A program made the position numbers and the translations under genes. Below are positions 23,601 to 34,747 of a DNA stretch of 64,000 bases, one piece after another; position 1 is the stretch's first letter; each line of letters opens with the position of its first letter. Origin of the DNA: Phallusia mammillata. Its lineage: Eukaryota > Chordata > Ascidiacea > Phlebobranchia > Ascidiidae. The notes under the pieces were generated by a model. It had not been told where the DNA came from. It did not search any database and was given only the letters and a program-made list of their open reading frames with translations. The DNA is taken from contig QLIY01000725.1 of assembly GCA_003260075.1 (NCBI GenBank), forward strand, positions 1-64,000, given 5' to 3'.

Positions 23601-26600
23601 CAGTACAAATGTATTTGTTTTATTTAACACTTTTAAAATACATGTTTTAAGAAGGCGTATTAAAAAGCAAAAAGGGCATTTGTGGCAAGCTTTTAATCCC
23701 ATTAACAGGTATTCACAACGATACTGAAAGTCTATAAACAGTACATGCTACTGGTAAAGTTACTAATCTACACTTCTCCAGCAGAGTGAATAGCTGTTCT
23801 GAAATTTTGTTTTAGAGCATGGAAGAAATTTCAGTCAAAAAATCAAAAGGCATCACTCGCCGCATCAGACTTTTATTTGCACTTTTAATCTCTCATATCT
23901 TTCCTATTCTTAGTCAGGTTTCAGTTAACAACCCAAACACATTGCACAACATGACAACATACACTTCAGAAACTGTTTATGAAGCGACAGTACTGTCTCT
24001 TCTCACTTAGACTATGCTCACTATGTTTTGAACAAAATACTGCAATACTGCTGCGCGAAATCTGAACAACCTTTAATGACCTTTTTGACAAGTTTTTCAA
24101 TAGCACGGAGTCCTTGGTGTTCAACAAAATCATATTTCCTAATTTATACAAAACTCATGTATTGTTTCTTTAGTTCATTTGTCCAAAAATGAAGAAGTTA
24201 TGTTGTGACGTAAAATCGTTCTTACAGGGTTTTGCCAAACTTACAAGTTGACCTTATGTCATGCAGCAGTCAAGCCAACAATGACCGTTCAATGACCATT
24301 TTTTGTGGCATTTGTCTAGTTCACTTTTTGACCTTTATGTTTAGCAACAATCTTTTGCCCGACTTATAACAAAGCAAAACACTGTTTCTCAAGTTTAAAT
24401 CACTTCTAAGGTATAAAACCTTTGCCAAAGGTATAAATGCACATGCTAACCCAGTATACCATATAGCAGGGGTGGGCAACCTATGGCCCGAGGAACTTTT
24501 GAGCAGCCCGGGACTCGTATTATATTTTGATCGGCCGGACAGAATGTATGTGTTAGAGCCTACTTTTATACCGAGGGTTGTTACATTAAACATTGATAGT
24601 TAGTAGTTTATTACTAAGCAGAGGCATTGTTACGTACAATAACAAAATCACTGTGTGTTTGACTTTGCCTAGCACCGCTATGTTATTGCATGATTATCTG
24701 CTGCCGCATGCCCCCCCCCCGTAGTTTATTACTAAGCAGAGGCATTGTTACGTACAATAACAAAATCATTGTGTGTTTGACTTTGCCTAGCACCGCTATG
24801 TTATTGCATGATTATCGTTGCGGCCTGCTGCCGCATGATATCACTACTTTTTGGCCCGCACATGCAAAAAGGTTGCCCACCTATGCTATATAGCATTGCT
24901 GTGCTAAAACAGCTGATTTGCAATTACCAAAACGACTGCCTAGTAAAATGTCAGGGCAGTTTTTTATTTTGAAATTGTATTATTTCGGGATTTAGGAGGG
25001 TGAAAAATGGGTAAATCTAACTAAAAGTTACAAAACACTTTTGAATATTTTACAATACACCGACCAACAAAGTATAAAACTTCTGGATCATGTACTATAG
25101 TATGTAGAGCAGTTGTAAAATTTTCACGTTTTGGATGCCTGTGGGTGACGGCCGGGTCATTCAGGGTCAGACTTCAGAAGGATCAAATTTGCACTTATCA
25201 TGTAAATTTAAATATGTTTAAAGCACTCTTTCTTGACCAAACTCATGGAACAAACCAGCATTAGACAGAAAAAAGGAAAATAATTTTTTTTAAACAGAAT
25301 GATACAACCTTCAGGTGAAATTTCCTCATCACTAGATTCTGATGAAATGTCTGAATCTCCACTGCTCATCTCTACATCTGTTAAAGCATTACAACCCTTT
25401 CATTCAATACAGGCAAATAACTATTGGTTTATGTTATTTAAACAGTTGCAAATGAATGGACAATTTCTGAACCTATGGCCCTATGGTGTGAGTAAGCAAA
25501 AAAAAAAATAGGGGCTCATTAACTAATATACTGCTTTCGTTAAATAGTATCAGTCTTTGTAAAGAGTTTTGAATGGTCAAAAGGTTGCAAATGACATTTA
25601 TTCATCATACAATACCTTGAAATGAAGATCCTGCCTTTTGTTTATGTTTGGGAATGTAAATGTCAGGAGCAACAAGATCAAGTTTTTTGAGAGCTTTTGC
25701 AATGTTTTTAATTTTAGCTGAAAAAAAAACACTGTGGTAAAACCACAATGCAACATGTACAGGAGTAAATGAACATATATGTTTAATAACAAAAGTGTGG
25801 TAAATACTTTGCGGCCAAAAACAAGCAGCACTAAAGTCAGGTTCACTTTAGGTCAAATGTCAAATAGTTTATAATAGTTGTGCCGTTTAAACCACCAGAT
25901 TGCAACTGTTGCTGTAGTGTAGTGGAAGTAACATTGCCTCATGCGCATAATCTTAGGGTTTGAATCCCGTTTATTTTTATCTTTTTTGAAGACTTGTAGA
26001 GATGCCGGCGGTAAGGGTTATTCGGGTCAGGTCAAGGTTTAAAATCATAAATAACATTAAAAACTAGAAGAGTGGCTTTCTGATATACTTCCATTTTATA
26101 TATTCTATACGATGTTTTTCAATTTACTATACACATATGATTGTTTTTGTTAACAAAAACAAATGGGTCCCCATACGCACGTTTGTGCAGATTTACAGTA
26201 AACAAATGTTGCGGTGATTTTTAGATTCTTAAGGACAAATTTTTAGAAAGCATTAACCCAACAATAAAAAAAAATGTTCGTATTCTTTTTGCACTATTAT
26301 TGAGTGTATACATAACAAATTGTTTTTCATTTAACTTTGTTTCGCAAAACGAGTACCATTGACCTGTAGTAACCTCTCAGTGTGCACACGCCNNNNNNNN
26401 NNNNNNNNNNNNNNNNNNNNNNNNNNNNNNNNNNNNNNNNNNNNNNNNNNNNNNNNNNNNNNNNNNNNNNNNNNNNNNNNNNNNNNNNNNNNNNNNNNNN
26501 NNNNNNNNNNNNNNNNNNNNNNNNNNNNNNNNNNNNNNNNNNNNNNNNNNNNNNNNNNNNNNNNNNNNNNNNNNNNNNNNNNNNNNNNNNNNNNNNNNNN

Positions 26601-29600
26601 NNNNNNNNNNNNNNNNNNNNNNNNNNNNNNNNNNNNNNNNNNNNNNNNNNNNNNNNNNNNNNNNNNNNNNNNNNNNNNNNNNNNNNNNNNNNNNNNNNNN
26701 NNNNNNNNNNNNNNNNNNNNNNNNNNNNNNNNNNNNNNNNNNNNNNNNNNNNNNNNNNNNNNNNNNNNNNNNNNNNNNNNNNNNNNNNNNNNNNNNNNNN
26801 NNNNNNNNNNNNNNNNNNNNNNNNNNNNNNNNNNNNNNNNNNNNNNNNNNNNNTTTACGTTTCGGGGGCCTGTGGGTGAACCGCTGGGTCATTTGGGGTC
26901 AAACTTCTAGAGGATCAAGTTCAGATTGATAACTAACATATGTCCAAATTTAAATAAATTTAAAGCACTCCTTCTTTACCACACGAGCGATAAAAACCAG
27001 CGTTAAAAATTTTACATTTCGGGGGCCTGTGGGTGAACCGCTGGGTCATTTGGAATCAAACTTCTAGAGGATCAAGTTCAGATTGATAACTAACATTTAA
27101 ATAAATTTGAAACACTTTTTCTTTACCAAACCAGCCCCTTCAGGGAAGGGGAGCCATAACAAGCATTTCCAAACATTTGACCTGACATTACCTTCTTGAC
27201 CTAAAGTGAACCAGACTCTAGTGTCGCTCGTTTTTGGTGTCAAAGCATCTACCCAAAAGTGTAGCAGCTGCAGGAACCAAATATTTCAGCTCATTTTTTA
27301 TTGTAATTGCTATTAATAACTTTATCATCAAAAGTCGCTCAATGTACATTTAACAAGCCCTACACCTGGCTTGATGAATTTAACATTCAACCTGAAATTA
27401 TTTGCTTTACCCATATAACAATTCCACAACAACTATGGTCTAGGCTACCATTAAGCTGGGGCTGAAAATAAAGACAACTGGAAGCTGAGCATGGTTTTTC
27501 TTTACAAATTTATTAACTACCCCAAATAGTTCAGTCTCAAAACAATAAACCAATCTCAAATAGTTTAAGCTATAAAATATGACTTATGCTAATATTACAA
27601 GCAAAAAGTAAGTACAGTTCTATCCTATACAAATAAACTGAGTAATGCACCACCTCAGTCTTTGTTTTTAACACAGGAATGTTTACTACCTGTTTAGTAA
27701 GACCGTGGTAATTCTCTGTATTGTTAGGTTTTATGTGGCCAAAAGTAAGTACTTTTATATACAGAAAAGTAAATATTTTGAATCATTGTTTTTGTCTATA
27801 GGTACAAATATCAACATTAATGGCTTCCAAACTGGAATAAGCAGTCAATTTAGGTACAGGAAAGCAATTTTAAAAGATATTCATCTATTACTCACATAAT
27901 CCGTTTAATTTCATTAGCTTAAAAAATCACCCATTTAAGGAGGCTAGCGGAGTAAACTTGGGTGCTTTAGAGTCAAACGAAACAGATTACACATCTACAT
28001 GACTATATCTGTCATCTGTAAAAGTTTCATCATTAACCCCTCAATGATTTCATGGCAAAAAAGAGTTGGACAATTTTGGGAGAGAAAAACAAACAAACAA
28101 ACAAACAAACCAATCAAGTAAAATGAAAATGTGTTACAGTTGTGATTAGGTTTGTGTTTTAAGCAATAAAGCTTGTAAAACTGGGACATATTTGGTGGCA
28201 CTCTGTATGATATTACTGTACATTATGGTTCCGCAGCAAAGGTATTGCATACCTGGATTGTAACAATCTTCTATATGAGTTTTCTATATTTAGATTTTGG
28301 TTTTATTTACGAGGATTTTTAGCGATTGGCAAGTATTTTAAAAATTCCATACTTACTTAAATTGTTTGCTCTCACCCAAGTAGACAAAATTTGATAACGT
28401 TGTTCAAGTGAGTTTCCCTTGTAATCACTTTCAATTTGTGACAATTGTATGTCAGCAAGTTCAAACTTCATTCTGGCAATGTCTTTTATGAACTCACCAT
28501 CAGCGTATTGACTTAAAAAATCATACAAAAACCAAGCACGGTTGCGATCTAAAAAAATGCAAGAAATAATTCGTTCCTGATTACCATAGTTGTAATGTCA
28601 CAACACCAATAATAATTAATCAGGCATTGTTGTCATACAAAAGAACTACAGTAATCTTAACCATGTTGCATGAAACTTGCTGACTTGCAATTACTTTTGA
28701 CCCTGAAAGTCACACTTGTTATTCTAATAATTGAAATGAACCATTCCAATAGAAATTCAAAGATATGGTTTATATAAGTGTGGTTTGTCAAAAGTGTCTT
28801 TCTATTGAAAGTATCTTTCTGAATGGAATTGGTCTCCTAAGCTTTCCTGCATAGTACTGGATAGGCTTGAACAATTTATCCTCTAAAGCAGTGGTTCCCA
28901 ACCTTTTTGTAGTCCTGGACCCCTTTTATAAATTTTATAGGTCCGCGGACCACCAACGTAATTTAGTCTTGTTATGTTTTGCATTTCCAGCATTAACTGT
29001 TATTATACTTTCGCTTTTGGGGGCAAAATTTAATCAACCTTCACAGTCCTTTAATCTCAACACATTTCTGCACGGTAGCAGTCAATTCAACAAAGAAATA
29101 AATTTTCTGAGGTACAATACTTAAACCAAAGCAACAACTTCTATTGTTAATGAATGTTGTGATGTCGCAATGGAGGTAACAATCACAAGTTTTCCTGATC
29201 TAAGGGTTTGATAAACAGTTTGCACTCATATGCAGGATTGTAAAAACGGTTCGGGAACTTAAAAATATTGTACTGCTGTTAATGCTACTACAAATGTTTC
29301 GTTCCACAGACCTCCTGGGGGGGATCCCGCATGGACCACTTGGGGGATCCGCGAACCCCAGGTTGGGAACCACTGCTCTAAAGGGATGCAAAGCAATGAC
29401 ACAAGCCCATCCAAAGCTGGCACACTATCCACCAAGCTACACTGGCTCAGTAAGCCAACCAAAATCACATCGCAAGAACTGTTGCCAGTAAGCTATGCAG
29501 CATAAGTGAGCGTTGCAGTGGGGGATTGCCAGTTCGATCATTATTCAGCTAAGATCACCATGTTGACTTAACTGACTTAGCGCCAACCTTCCATGTGGAA

Positions 29601-32212
29601 CAGGACATTATATATGAGGAAGCAAGCATTTAATTTGTTGAAAAAAAGCTCTAATTTGTATATTTGCCAGTTGCATTTGAGATTAGATGAATTTGTTTGA
29701 AATTTGCTTGCAATTTAGGCAGCCAGCAAACATAAACACATGCATTGAGACTGTTAAGATGGTCACCAACTAGAAGAATCCTAACCCTGCCAACCATCAA
29801 TAAAAAAAGTGAATGAAGCATGATAAACGCAAAGAAAAAAAAAACCTTATGCATTTGAAATAGAATGGCTATTTCAACTGATATTAAATCAAGGGGCTGG
29901 TTTCATTACACACCTTTCATTTGAGAAGTCAACAGAAATTTTATAGCTAATATCAGAAAGTTTACTAATGACACACAAATCGTTACTATGTAACTTACTT
30001 CTTATGATGCATTTTTTTACATTGCTATCAATCAAAACTTCATCAATTTTTTTATCCCTTTTCTGTTTGTTTACTTCATTTTGGACCAGTATTTCCACGC
30101 CAGTTTTAAGTTCATCCTCCTTCTCTAAAAGCACAGATGTGGTTTAAATAAGTTCACTATACCATTGCAATGAACATAAGTTTATAAGGTGACTCTCCTT
30201 CAGAAAAGGGAAACAAGTTTAATACAACAGAAACTAGAATAGTGGTCTTCTTATATATTGCCAGTATATATATACTACGTCAGTGGTTTTTAACCGGTGG
30301 GAAATTTCCCACTAGTGGGAAATTTAATGTTTTTGGAGGGAAATTGTGTGATTCAGGTAACCAAACTGGGGTCCGCGGGTCAAATCCGGCTTTGGATTAA
30401 CCGTTGAAAGCCGCAACAACATGTAAGATTAATTTCACCAGGATTTGCAAGACACTTTAAACAAATCTAAAGGCCGTTTGTTACATCACAGACAAGACTA
30501 GAGTATCAATGACTTTGCTATTGTGCGTGAATAAAAGCCTTTCCTTTGTTGATTGTGATGCAATACATGACTAATGCAAGCAGAGGAGACTTCTAAAAAG
30601 TTTTACTCTCTCGCAAAAGCACAATTTAAACAAAATAAGATTGCAGTAGGCCTATACCTTTAGGGTTAAATGGACCAAATCGCTTCACAAAATTATTTCA
30701 TTTAAAGAATAATTTGTTTTTAACGTAGGGCACAAAACATCATTATAAAAATAACAGAGGGGGAAATTCTTGGTGGTTGACTTTAGTGGGAAACCACACC
30801 AAAAAGGTTAAGAACCACTGTACTACATCATAGTTAACGATGTATCACATATACCATTTACTATATTTATAATGGATATATATACATTTGGCACCTACAT
30901 TTCATTGGGTCCCTATCTTTTTCCTGGCACTTTATTACTTCATTGTTTCTGCAAGCATAATCTAATGGGTCCCCACATATGTGCATTTGCGATTTGGAAA
31001 CCGTAAAAATAGGGCACAATTATTGTTAAACTGGAATAAGTTAACCTACATTAACGTTTACTTTGCAATATAACTAACATTGTAACATCTTAATTCCAAC
31101 CAGTGAGAAAATGGTCAAGTGACGACTGCGTTCATGCATGAAGCAGAGGCATTTTTTCCATGAGCCACTATCGTCAATCACTACCATTGCGTCAGCCGTG
31201 CACTGAGCGAGCACAAATTTGACAAAAGCCAGTATGTAAAAACATATTTGGGGCTGTCAGAAGAACTACTGATCCGATTGTACCGAAATTTTTAACAGCC
31301 AACCCGGAGCACCCTATCCACAGCTGTTTAAAATTTCAGCAGGTTAAGTCTTTTTTTCTGACCTCATTAACATGTGAACAAACAAACAAATATTTGGGGA
31401 TAAAGGGGGGGGGGGGGGTAACAAATATATACAACATCAAGTTACAAAATACTTTAAAATACACTGCAATGTACCAATCAAAACGTATGAAACTTCAGAA
31501 TCATCTGCTTTAGCAAGTATAGCTGTTTTAAAAATTTCACGTTTTTTTCGGGGGCTGTGGGTAAACCGAGGGATCAAACGAGGTCAAAATTCACATGGAC
31601 TATCTTTAGACCAATCTATAATGTGTGTAAATTGGAAAAAGTTTGAACCATTCTTTCTTGACCAAAACATGGAAACAAATCTGCCTTAGACGGAAAAAAT
31701 ATAGACAAAAACAACATGTGTCCCCTTCAGGGAAAGGGGCCCATATTAATACCACTTCATGTGCAATTATAATCTTGCATAAAAACATTAAAAAAATGAT
31801 TTGATTGTGATGGATTTATGGATGAAAAGTGTTTATTAAACAATATATTCAACCACATCTAATATATTTTAATATTCTCAATGTAAACTTTTGAACATCC
31901 ATAATATACTCTGGAAATCTATCTGATTGCACATGAATAAAAGAAAACCTTTTAGTTTGACCCAATATGGAGTTAAAGAATCCTCTTTTTTCAGAAACCG
32001 ATCCACTGCTAAATCAGCAAACCCGAGTTTTCGCAGAAACTCTTGCCAATTATTTGGTAGAATGTCTACTTTAGCCAATGTTCTTGCAGTATCTGCAGCC
32101 TCTTTTGGAGAAATATTTTTTGACCTATTAACAGTATATATATAATTGAAAGGTTATATCTCAAAGGCATTTTGCAATAGGCATCATAGTTTTATTCAAA
32201 CTAACATATTTT

Positions 32213-32299
<87 letters not shown>

Positions 32300-32653
32300 T
32301 CATTAATATCATTTAATTTGATGCATACATAAGTTAGGAAAAACAAATGACTACATATAGTACCTTTTAGGCATAATTCCAGGATTTGAAAAAGCATCAA
32401 TACAATATTATTAAATGGCATTAATTCTACAACCAGCACAAAAAATGTACAAGTTGCCTGAGATCAAGATAACCAAAAAGGCAGCACTTTGTGCCATATG
32501 TATAACACATTTAAAGCTATCCTCAAAGCATACGCATATTTGAACAAAAATAAAACACCCTAACCTGTCTAAACACAACCTATTTCCAAACAGTTTATCT
32601 GATGAGAAAAGGGGAACTAAACCTTGAAGAGGAAAGCGACCTTCTAGTATCAT
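13764..32653 (-). CDS. NLR protein: Death-like, Death, NACHT, LRR, ZU5-UPA (FIIND-like), 19 exons
   Basis: Inferred exons in transcript order: 32653-32580, 32124-31910, 30124-29999, 28548-28357, 25717-25616, 23544-21605, 21253-21095, 20948-20790, 19496-19338, 17900-17739, 17651-17490, 17160-17008, 16572-16507, 15658-15506, 15327-15181, 14872-14772, 14697-14506, 14371-14019, 13852-13764 (TAA). All joins are GT-AG and keep frame; about 1,500 residues once the duplicated piece in the NACHT exon is discounted. NLRs are cytosolic STAND ATPases that oligomerise on sensing danger and recruit partners through death-fold domains. Seen: two death-fold exons, Walker A GMAGIGKTTF, Walker B LIVIDGLDEA, seven leucine-rich exons, then ZU5 (GANGGLLTVCGCSLKIPPGA) and a segment with HFS. 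The order NACHT-LRR-ZU5-UPA is that of NLRP1. The first exon and the end of exon 2 are the least certain. An exon could be hidden in the N gap 26393-26853, since flanking exons are phase 1. The NACHT exon carries a false duplication and a one-base frameshift (see those entries). Confidence 0.85.
14772..15658 (-). CDS. NLR exons 14-16: ZU5 domain
   Basis: Exons 15658-15506, 15327-15181 and 14872-14772. The first reads GANGGLLTVCGCSLKIPPGA, the hallmark G-G-x-L...IPPGA start of a ZU5 domain (found in ZO-1, UNC5, ankyrins, PIDD1, NLRP1, CARD8); the second carries PIVRCEPEGFRFKKPVEITL, the usual ZU5 'GP.f..PV.i.lP' section; the third ends in FETTHFSL. In PIDD1, NLRP1 and CARD8 the ZU5-UPA unit cuts itself at an HF|S site, and an HFS triplet is present here at the ZU5/UPA border. 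The donor used for exon 16 is gtatgt at 14771, giving a 74-nt intron and the read-through HFSLFDVVCATYQYH. Confidence 0.85.
15710..16175. repeat. Copy of a dispersed repeat in an NLR intron
   Basis: Shares the 'gaaatgtagctttcctatat' and 'gggtcaccacagatg' type segments and the 'acaatttgtgtccctttcag' end with copies near 26060, 30900-31740 and 47640-49070. Confidence 0.5.
16507..21253 (-). CDS. NLR exons 7-13: leucine-rich repeat block
   Basis: Seven consecutive phase 0-0 exons: 21253-21095 (159 nt), 20948-20790 (159), 19496-19338 (159), 17900-17739 (162), 17651-17490 (162), 17160-17008 (153) and 16572-16507 (66). Each of the first six encodes about 51-54 residues, i.e. a pair of ribonuclease-inhibitor-type LRRs, for example LYYLELSSNDLSGVGKYLDK, MKLLSIAGNKIASEIVPMLS and MTVLNLAN. 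Such one-exon-per-repeat-pair structure is usual for NLR ligand-sensing/autoinhibitory LRRs. The 66-nt last exon (KCNIGGLGYKLEEA) closes the solenoid before ZU5. Repeat-rich introns of up to 1.4 kb separate some of them. Confidence 0.85.
19560..20760. repeat. Dispersed repeat in an NLR intron, with allele-like duplication
   Basis: Repeat of the same family as at 24000-25300 and 47640-49070. About 65 bp (ctttgtttcacaaaacatat...) is repeated across a C run at 19785-19794. Confidence 0.55.
21605..23544 (-). CDS. NLR exon 6: NACHT ATPase module with assembly damage
   Basis: A large exon carrying the NACHT NTPase. Seen: Walker A GMAGIGKTTF, Walker B LIVIDGLDEA, sensor-like KVIASRPVAF, a winged-helix region, and a typical NACHT C-terminal TWQEFLAALY-type motif. 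Two lesions interrupt it. First, about 140 bp including Walker A occurs twice (23081-23220 and 23234-23378) around a C run at 23223-23233, with allele-like differences. Second, the homopolymer at 22215-22221 (seven A on the plus strand) shifts the frame by one base exactly inside the conserved HATWQEF motif; downstream coding continues to 21605. Both look like sequence or assembly faults rather than decay, because the rest of the exon and all other exons are open. Confidence 0.85.
23660..25300. repeat. Dispersed repeat in an NLR intron
   Basis: Contains the family segments 'ttttgacaagtttttcaatagc', 'ggatgcctgtgggtgacggc' and 'ctttcttgaccaaac', and is interrupted by a hAT MITE at 24467-24885. 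Confidence 0.5.
24467..24885. mobile_element. hAT-type MITE
   Basis: Ends caggggtgggcaacctatgg and ggttgcccacctatg are imperfect inverted repeats, flanked by 8-bp target duplications ccatatag/ctatatag. About 100 bp inside it is duplicated around a C run at 24711-24720. Confidence 0.8.
25616..25717 (-). CDS. NLR exon 5: basic linker
   Basis: A 102-nt phase 1-1 exon (acceptor tttttttcag, donor gtattg) coding KIKNIAKALKKLDLVAPDIY then IPKHKQKAGSSFQ. It is a lysine-rich helix-prone linker before the NACHT exon. Not recognised as a domain. Confidence 0.55.
25901..25975 (+). mobile_element. tRNA-derived SINE head
   Basis: An A-box-like gtagtgtagtgg at about 25914-25925 and a B-box-like gggtttgaatccc at about 25955-25967 give pol III promoter spacing. 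No tRNA cloverleaf is claimed. Confidence 0.5.
26040..27160. repeat. Dispersed repeat copy with internal tandem units, broken by an N gap
   Basis: Starts ctagaagagtggctttctga and includes two tandem units of about 145 bp (tttcgggggcctgtgggtga...) at 26854-27130, ending at ccccttcagggaaggggagc. It matches 47640-49070 closely. Confidence 0.7.
26393..26853. other. Assembly gap (461 N)
   Basis: A run of N inside the NLR gene, between exons 4 and 5. An exon could be hidden here. Confidence 0.99.
28357..28548 (-). CDS. NLR exon 4: Death domain
   Basis: A 192-nt phase 1-1 exon coding RNRAWFLYDFLSQYADGEFI then KDIARMKFELADIQLSQIES and ending in YQILSTWVRANN. The D-I-A-R-x-K-F-E-L...I..IE...EQRYQIL..W pattern is that of a Death domain (helices 2 to 5), a homotypic protein-interaction module used by receptors and NLRs to recruit adaptors such as FADD- or RIPK-type proteins. 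The whole core sits on one symmetric exon, so it could be shuffled or skipped without a frame change. Confidence 0.75.
28889..29375. mobile_element. hAT-type MITE
   Basis: Terminal inverted repeats cagtggttcccaacc / ggttgggaaccactg with a perfect 8-bp target duplication ctctaaag on both sides. No transposase; 487 bp, in an NLR intron. Confidence 0.92.
29999..30124 (-). CDS. NLR exon 3: charged linker, possible coiled coil
   Basis: A 126-nt exon, phase 1 at both ends, acceptor tgcttttag and donor gtaagt. It encodes KEDELKTGVEILVQNEVNKQ then KRDKKIDEVLIDSNVKKC, a strongly charged helix-prone linker between the two death-fold exons. No family recognised. Confidence 0.6.
30281..30820. mobile_element. 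hAT-type MITE
   Basis: Ends cagtggtttttaacc / ggttaagaaccactg flanked by tactacgt/tactacat (7 of 8). About 540 bp, non-coding, in an NLR intron. Confidence 0.88.
30900..31740. repeat. Dispersed repeat copy
   Basis: Carries gggtccccacatatgtgc, the 'ttttttcgggggctgtgggt' unit and the end tgtgtccccttcagggaaag, as in the copies at 26040-27160 and 47640-49070. A G run interrupts it at about 31407-31419. Confidence 0.55.
31910..32653 (-). CDS. NLR exons 1-2: start and first death-fold-like domain
   Basis: Exon 1 (32653-32580) opens with MILEGRFPLQGLVPLFSSDK and ends in phase 2; exon 2 (32124-31910) reads TARTLAKVDILPNNWQEFLR then KLGFADLAVDRFLKKEDSLT. The NWQEFLRKLGF...VDRFLKKE pattern matches helices 2-3 of a Death domain, but the second half is short and weak, so it may be a degenerate or atypical death fold. 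The exon 2 donor chosen (gtatat after 31910) gives the phase 1 needed by exon 3; an alternative donor 33 nt upstream would also keep frame. An 84-base G run lies in the intron between them. Confidence 0.5.
32215..32298. repeat. G84 homopolymer
   Basis: Eighty-four consecutive G in NLR intron 1, in AT-rich surroundings; probable artefact. Confidence 0.85.
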
Positions 32654-33500
32654 TGTTATACTACGAAACCTGCGTCACTCTTGCCTGTCCATGGTTACTA
32701 TTGTAAGTGAAAACAGTCACTCCGTATAAAAATAACTTGAATCAAATCCACTTTGTAGAAAATCATTTTTTATCTTTTGTAGTCAAGTTTATACCGCCAT
32801 TTTTTAAACAATTGTCAATATCATCGTTCCGCTTGAATTAGCCCGCTATCTTTTGATATGACGATTTCTAACCAGCTTTTTCACTATGCTTTTCACTATG
32901 ATATTGTTAAGCACTTGACTTTTATTTGTTGATCGCAAATAAAATTGTGTCTCGTTATATATGTTATATTTCGTAATACAAATAAAAGGCAACGTAACCC
33001 ATTGACGCCAAAGTCGTTTTAACGACCAAAAACTAAACGGGCACCAAAATAATCTTTATAAGGCCGCATTAACGTGGCTGTACACAGGCTGCGTATTCCG
33101 TCAACGTGCGTAAACGCATGCGATAAACGGTCGGTAATCTGACGTGCGTAAACGGACTGAATTTACGTTCCGAAAGTGGCTGCGTTTTGTGGTATACACA
33201 GGATCAGAACGATGCGATGTTTCGTGGTACAATGCATAAGCTGTGTAAAATAGTCTTGCCTTTGCTCCACCCTATCGTTTATCTCAACTGGCTTTAGCAA
33301 TCGTTTGAGGCACATAGACCTAAAACTCTTCCAGTTGGTTAACCAATTGGGTATAAGTAGGCCTACAGCGCGACTAAAAATCAGGAACAAACTTAGTGAA
33401 ATTGAAAAGAACGTTTATGTTACGGTAACTGAACATTTATGCCCGTGAACGTGCTGTCCGAACCTTGCTCGTAAGGTACCAATTTGAAGCGACGGGGGGG
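32654..33500. other. Region upstream of the NLR gene
   Basis: Candidate promoter region for the NLR gene, AT-rich then mixed; no core element is clear. No gene recognised. Confidence 0.3.
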
Positions 33501-33521
33501 GGGGGTGATTCTGAATAGTTT

Positions 33522-34161
33522 GTGCTGAAGCATGCTTTTTTCCTCATGCCAAAATGTGCACAAATAATATCCGGAGGTAATAAATACTTTTACAACACTT
33601 TTCTTTTAAATACACAGGTTTGCGTTCCAGCAAGGAAACAAAGTTTAGTCATAACTAAACCCAGTAATTCTCGGCTCGATTGTCAATTTATTACATCACG
33701 CAAGGGTCGCCATTTTTCGAACAGGTAAACGCCCCGCTTGACTTAAATGGTTTCAAGACAAAATTGGAATTTGGACGCCCCGCTTGACTTAAATGGTTTC
33801 AAGACAAATTGGATTGCCTTAATAATAAATGTACTCATAAGTCACCGAGGGCACAAACTCTCTTTAAACAAGTTTTCAATCAGAAATGATGGGAGGCTAC
33901 GTGTTACGTCGGTGTGGTTTCGTAGCACGAAGATTAAAGCTCTCCGGAACGACCGCTTTGGTGCTTCGTGCAAAATACATAGTGCACACAATTTGCCTAT
34001 TTTCAACCAGATCTTACAAAATTGCTTTCACAAAGAAATGGATCAGCATGCTTCATAAAAAAGGCAATCGTGTACATGTTGGAAACTACCAAGTTAAAAA
34101 AGCGTTTCTGGAACTTGCAGTTTATTTACAAGAAAACGAAATCATGGTAAACACCAAGTAG
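33522..34161 (+). other. Unassigned coding-like stretch on the plus strand
   Basis: A 108-nt open stretch with good acceptor and donor (33619-33724 approximately) reads VCVPARKQSLVITKPSNSRL, followed by further open frames to about 34161 (for example KIAFTKKWISMLHKKGNRVH). Nothing recognised. A 46-bp near-tandem repeat lies at about 33728-33820. Could be a small plus-strand gene or chance. Confidence 0.2.
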
Positions 34162-34289
34162 AATACTAGAAAATCGAGCAGAAGTGCAGAAATAAGTTAC
34201 ACGAAGGGTCACGGTCATTTGTACGAATGCATGACGTCATAATCAGTTGTGTGGTGACGTCATAACGGGGTATAAGCTGATGTCGAAGT

Positions 34290-34667
34290 CTAGTTTACTT
34301 CGGTGTCGTTGACCACTTCGTCGACAATGGAGTTGTTAATTTTACCAAGAATAAGAACATATGCTGATAGATCCGGGTCAGTTGAGTGCAATTGTGGTTC
34401 GATTTCCTCAACCACAGGAATGGGGGAAGCACCTGATCTCTTCTGTGGCACGCCACTTCGGTTTCCTCTGCAAGGTAAATTTTTAATAGATTTTTTTTAG
34501 GCTTAAAAAGAAACGTTTAAAAAATGTTACAAAGTGTATCTGGCCATTGTTGCGTTCTTTGAACATGCCAACCAATTTACCTACCATGTTTTTAAGGAAT
34601 AAAGTCGCAATGCAAAAACCTGTAAAACAGTGGTTCCCAACCTGGGGTTCGCGGACCCCCAAGGGGT

Positions 34668-34747
<80 letters not shown>

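Noticed and set aside
26359..26910. ORFs made almost wholly of X
   Set aside because: They cross the N gap and carry no information.
32161..32439. Long proline-rich ORFs at G/C runs (also 34483-34906, 38361-38617, 38768-39085, 45707-45889, 8918-9142)
   Set aside because: They are translations of homopolymer artefacts, not proline- or glycine-rich proteins.
34303..34500. Plus-strand ORF with a nearby TATA-like box and two TGACGTCA sites (34232-34239, 34255-34262) that could be read as a promoter and first exon of a plus-strand gene
   Set aside because: The ORF is the exact antisense of the last exon of the PACAP-like precursor, whose splice phases and signal peptide fit far better. The CRE-like sites then fall in its 3' flank; they may still be real but nothing links them to a gene.
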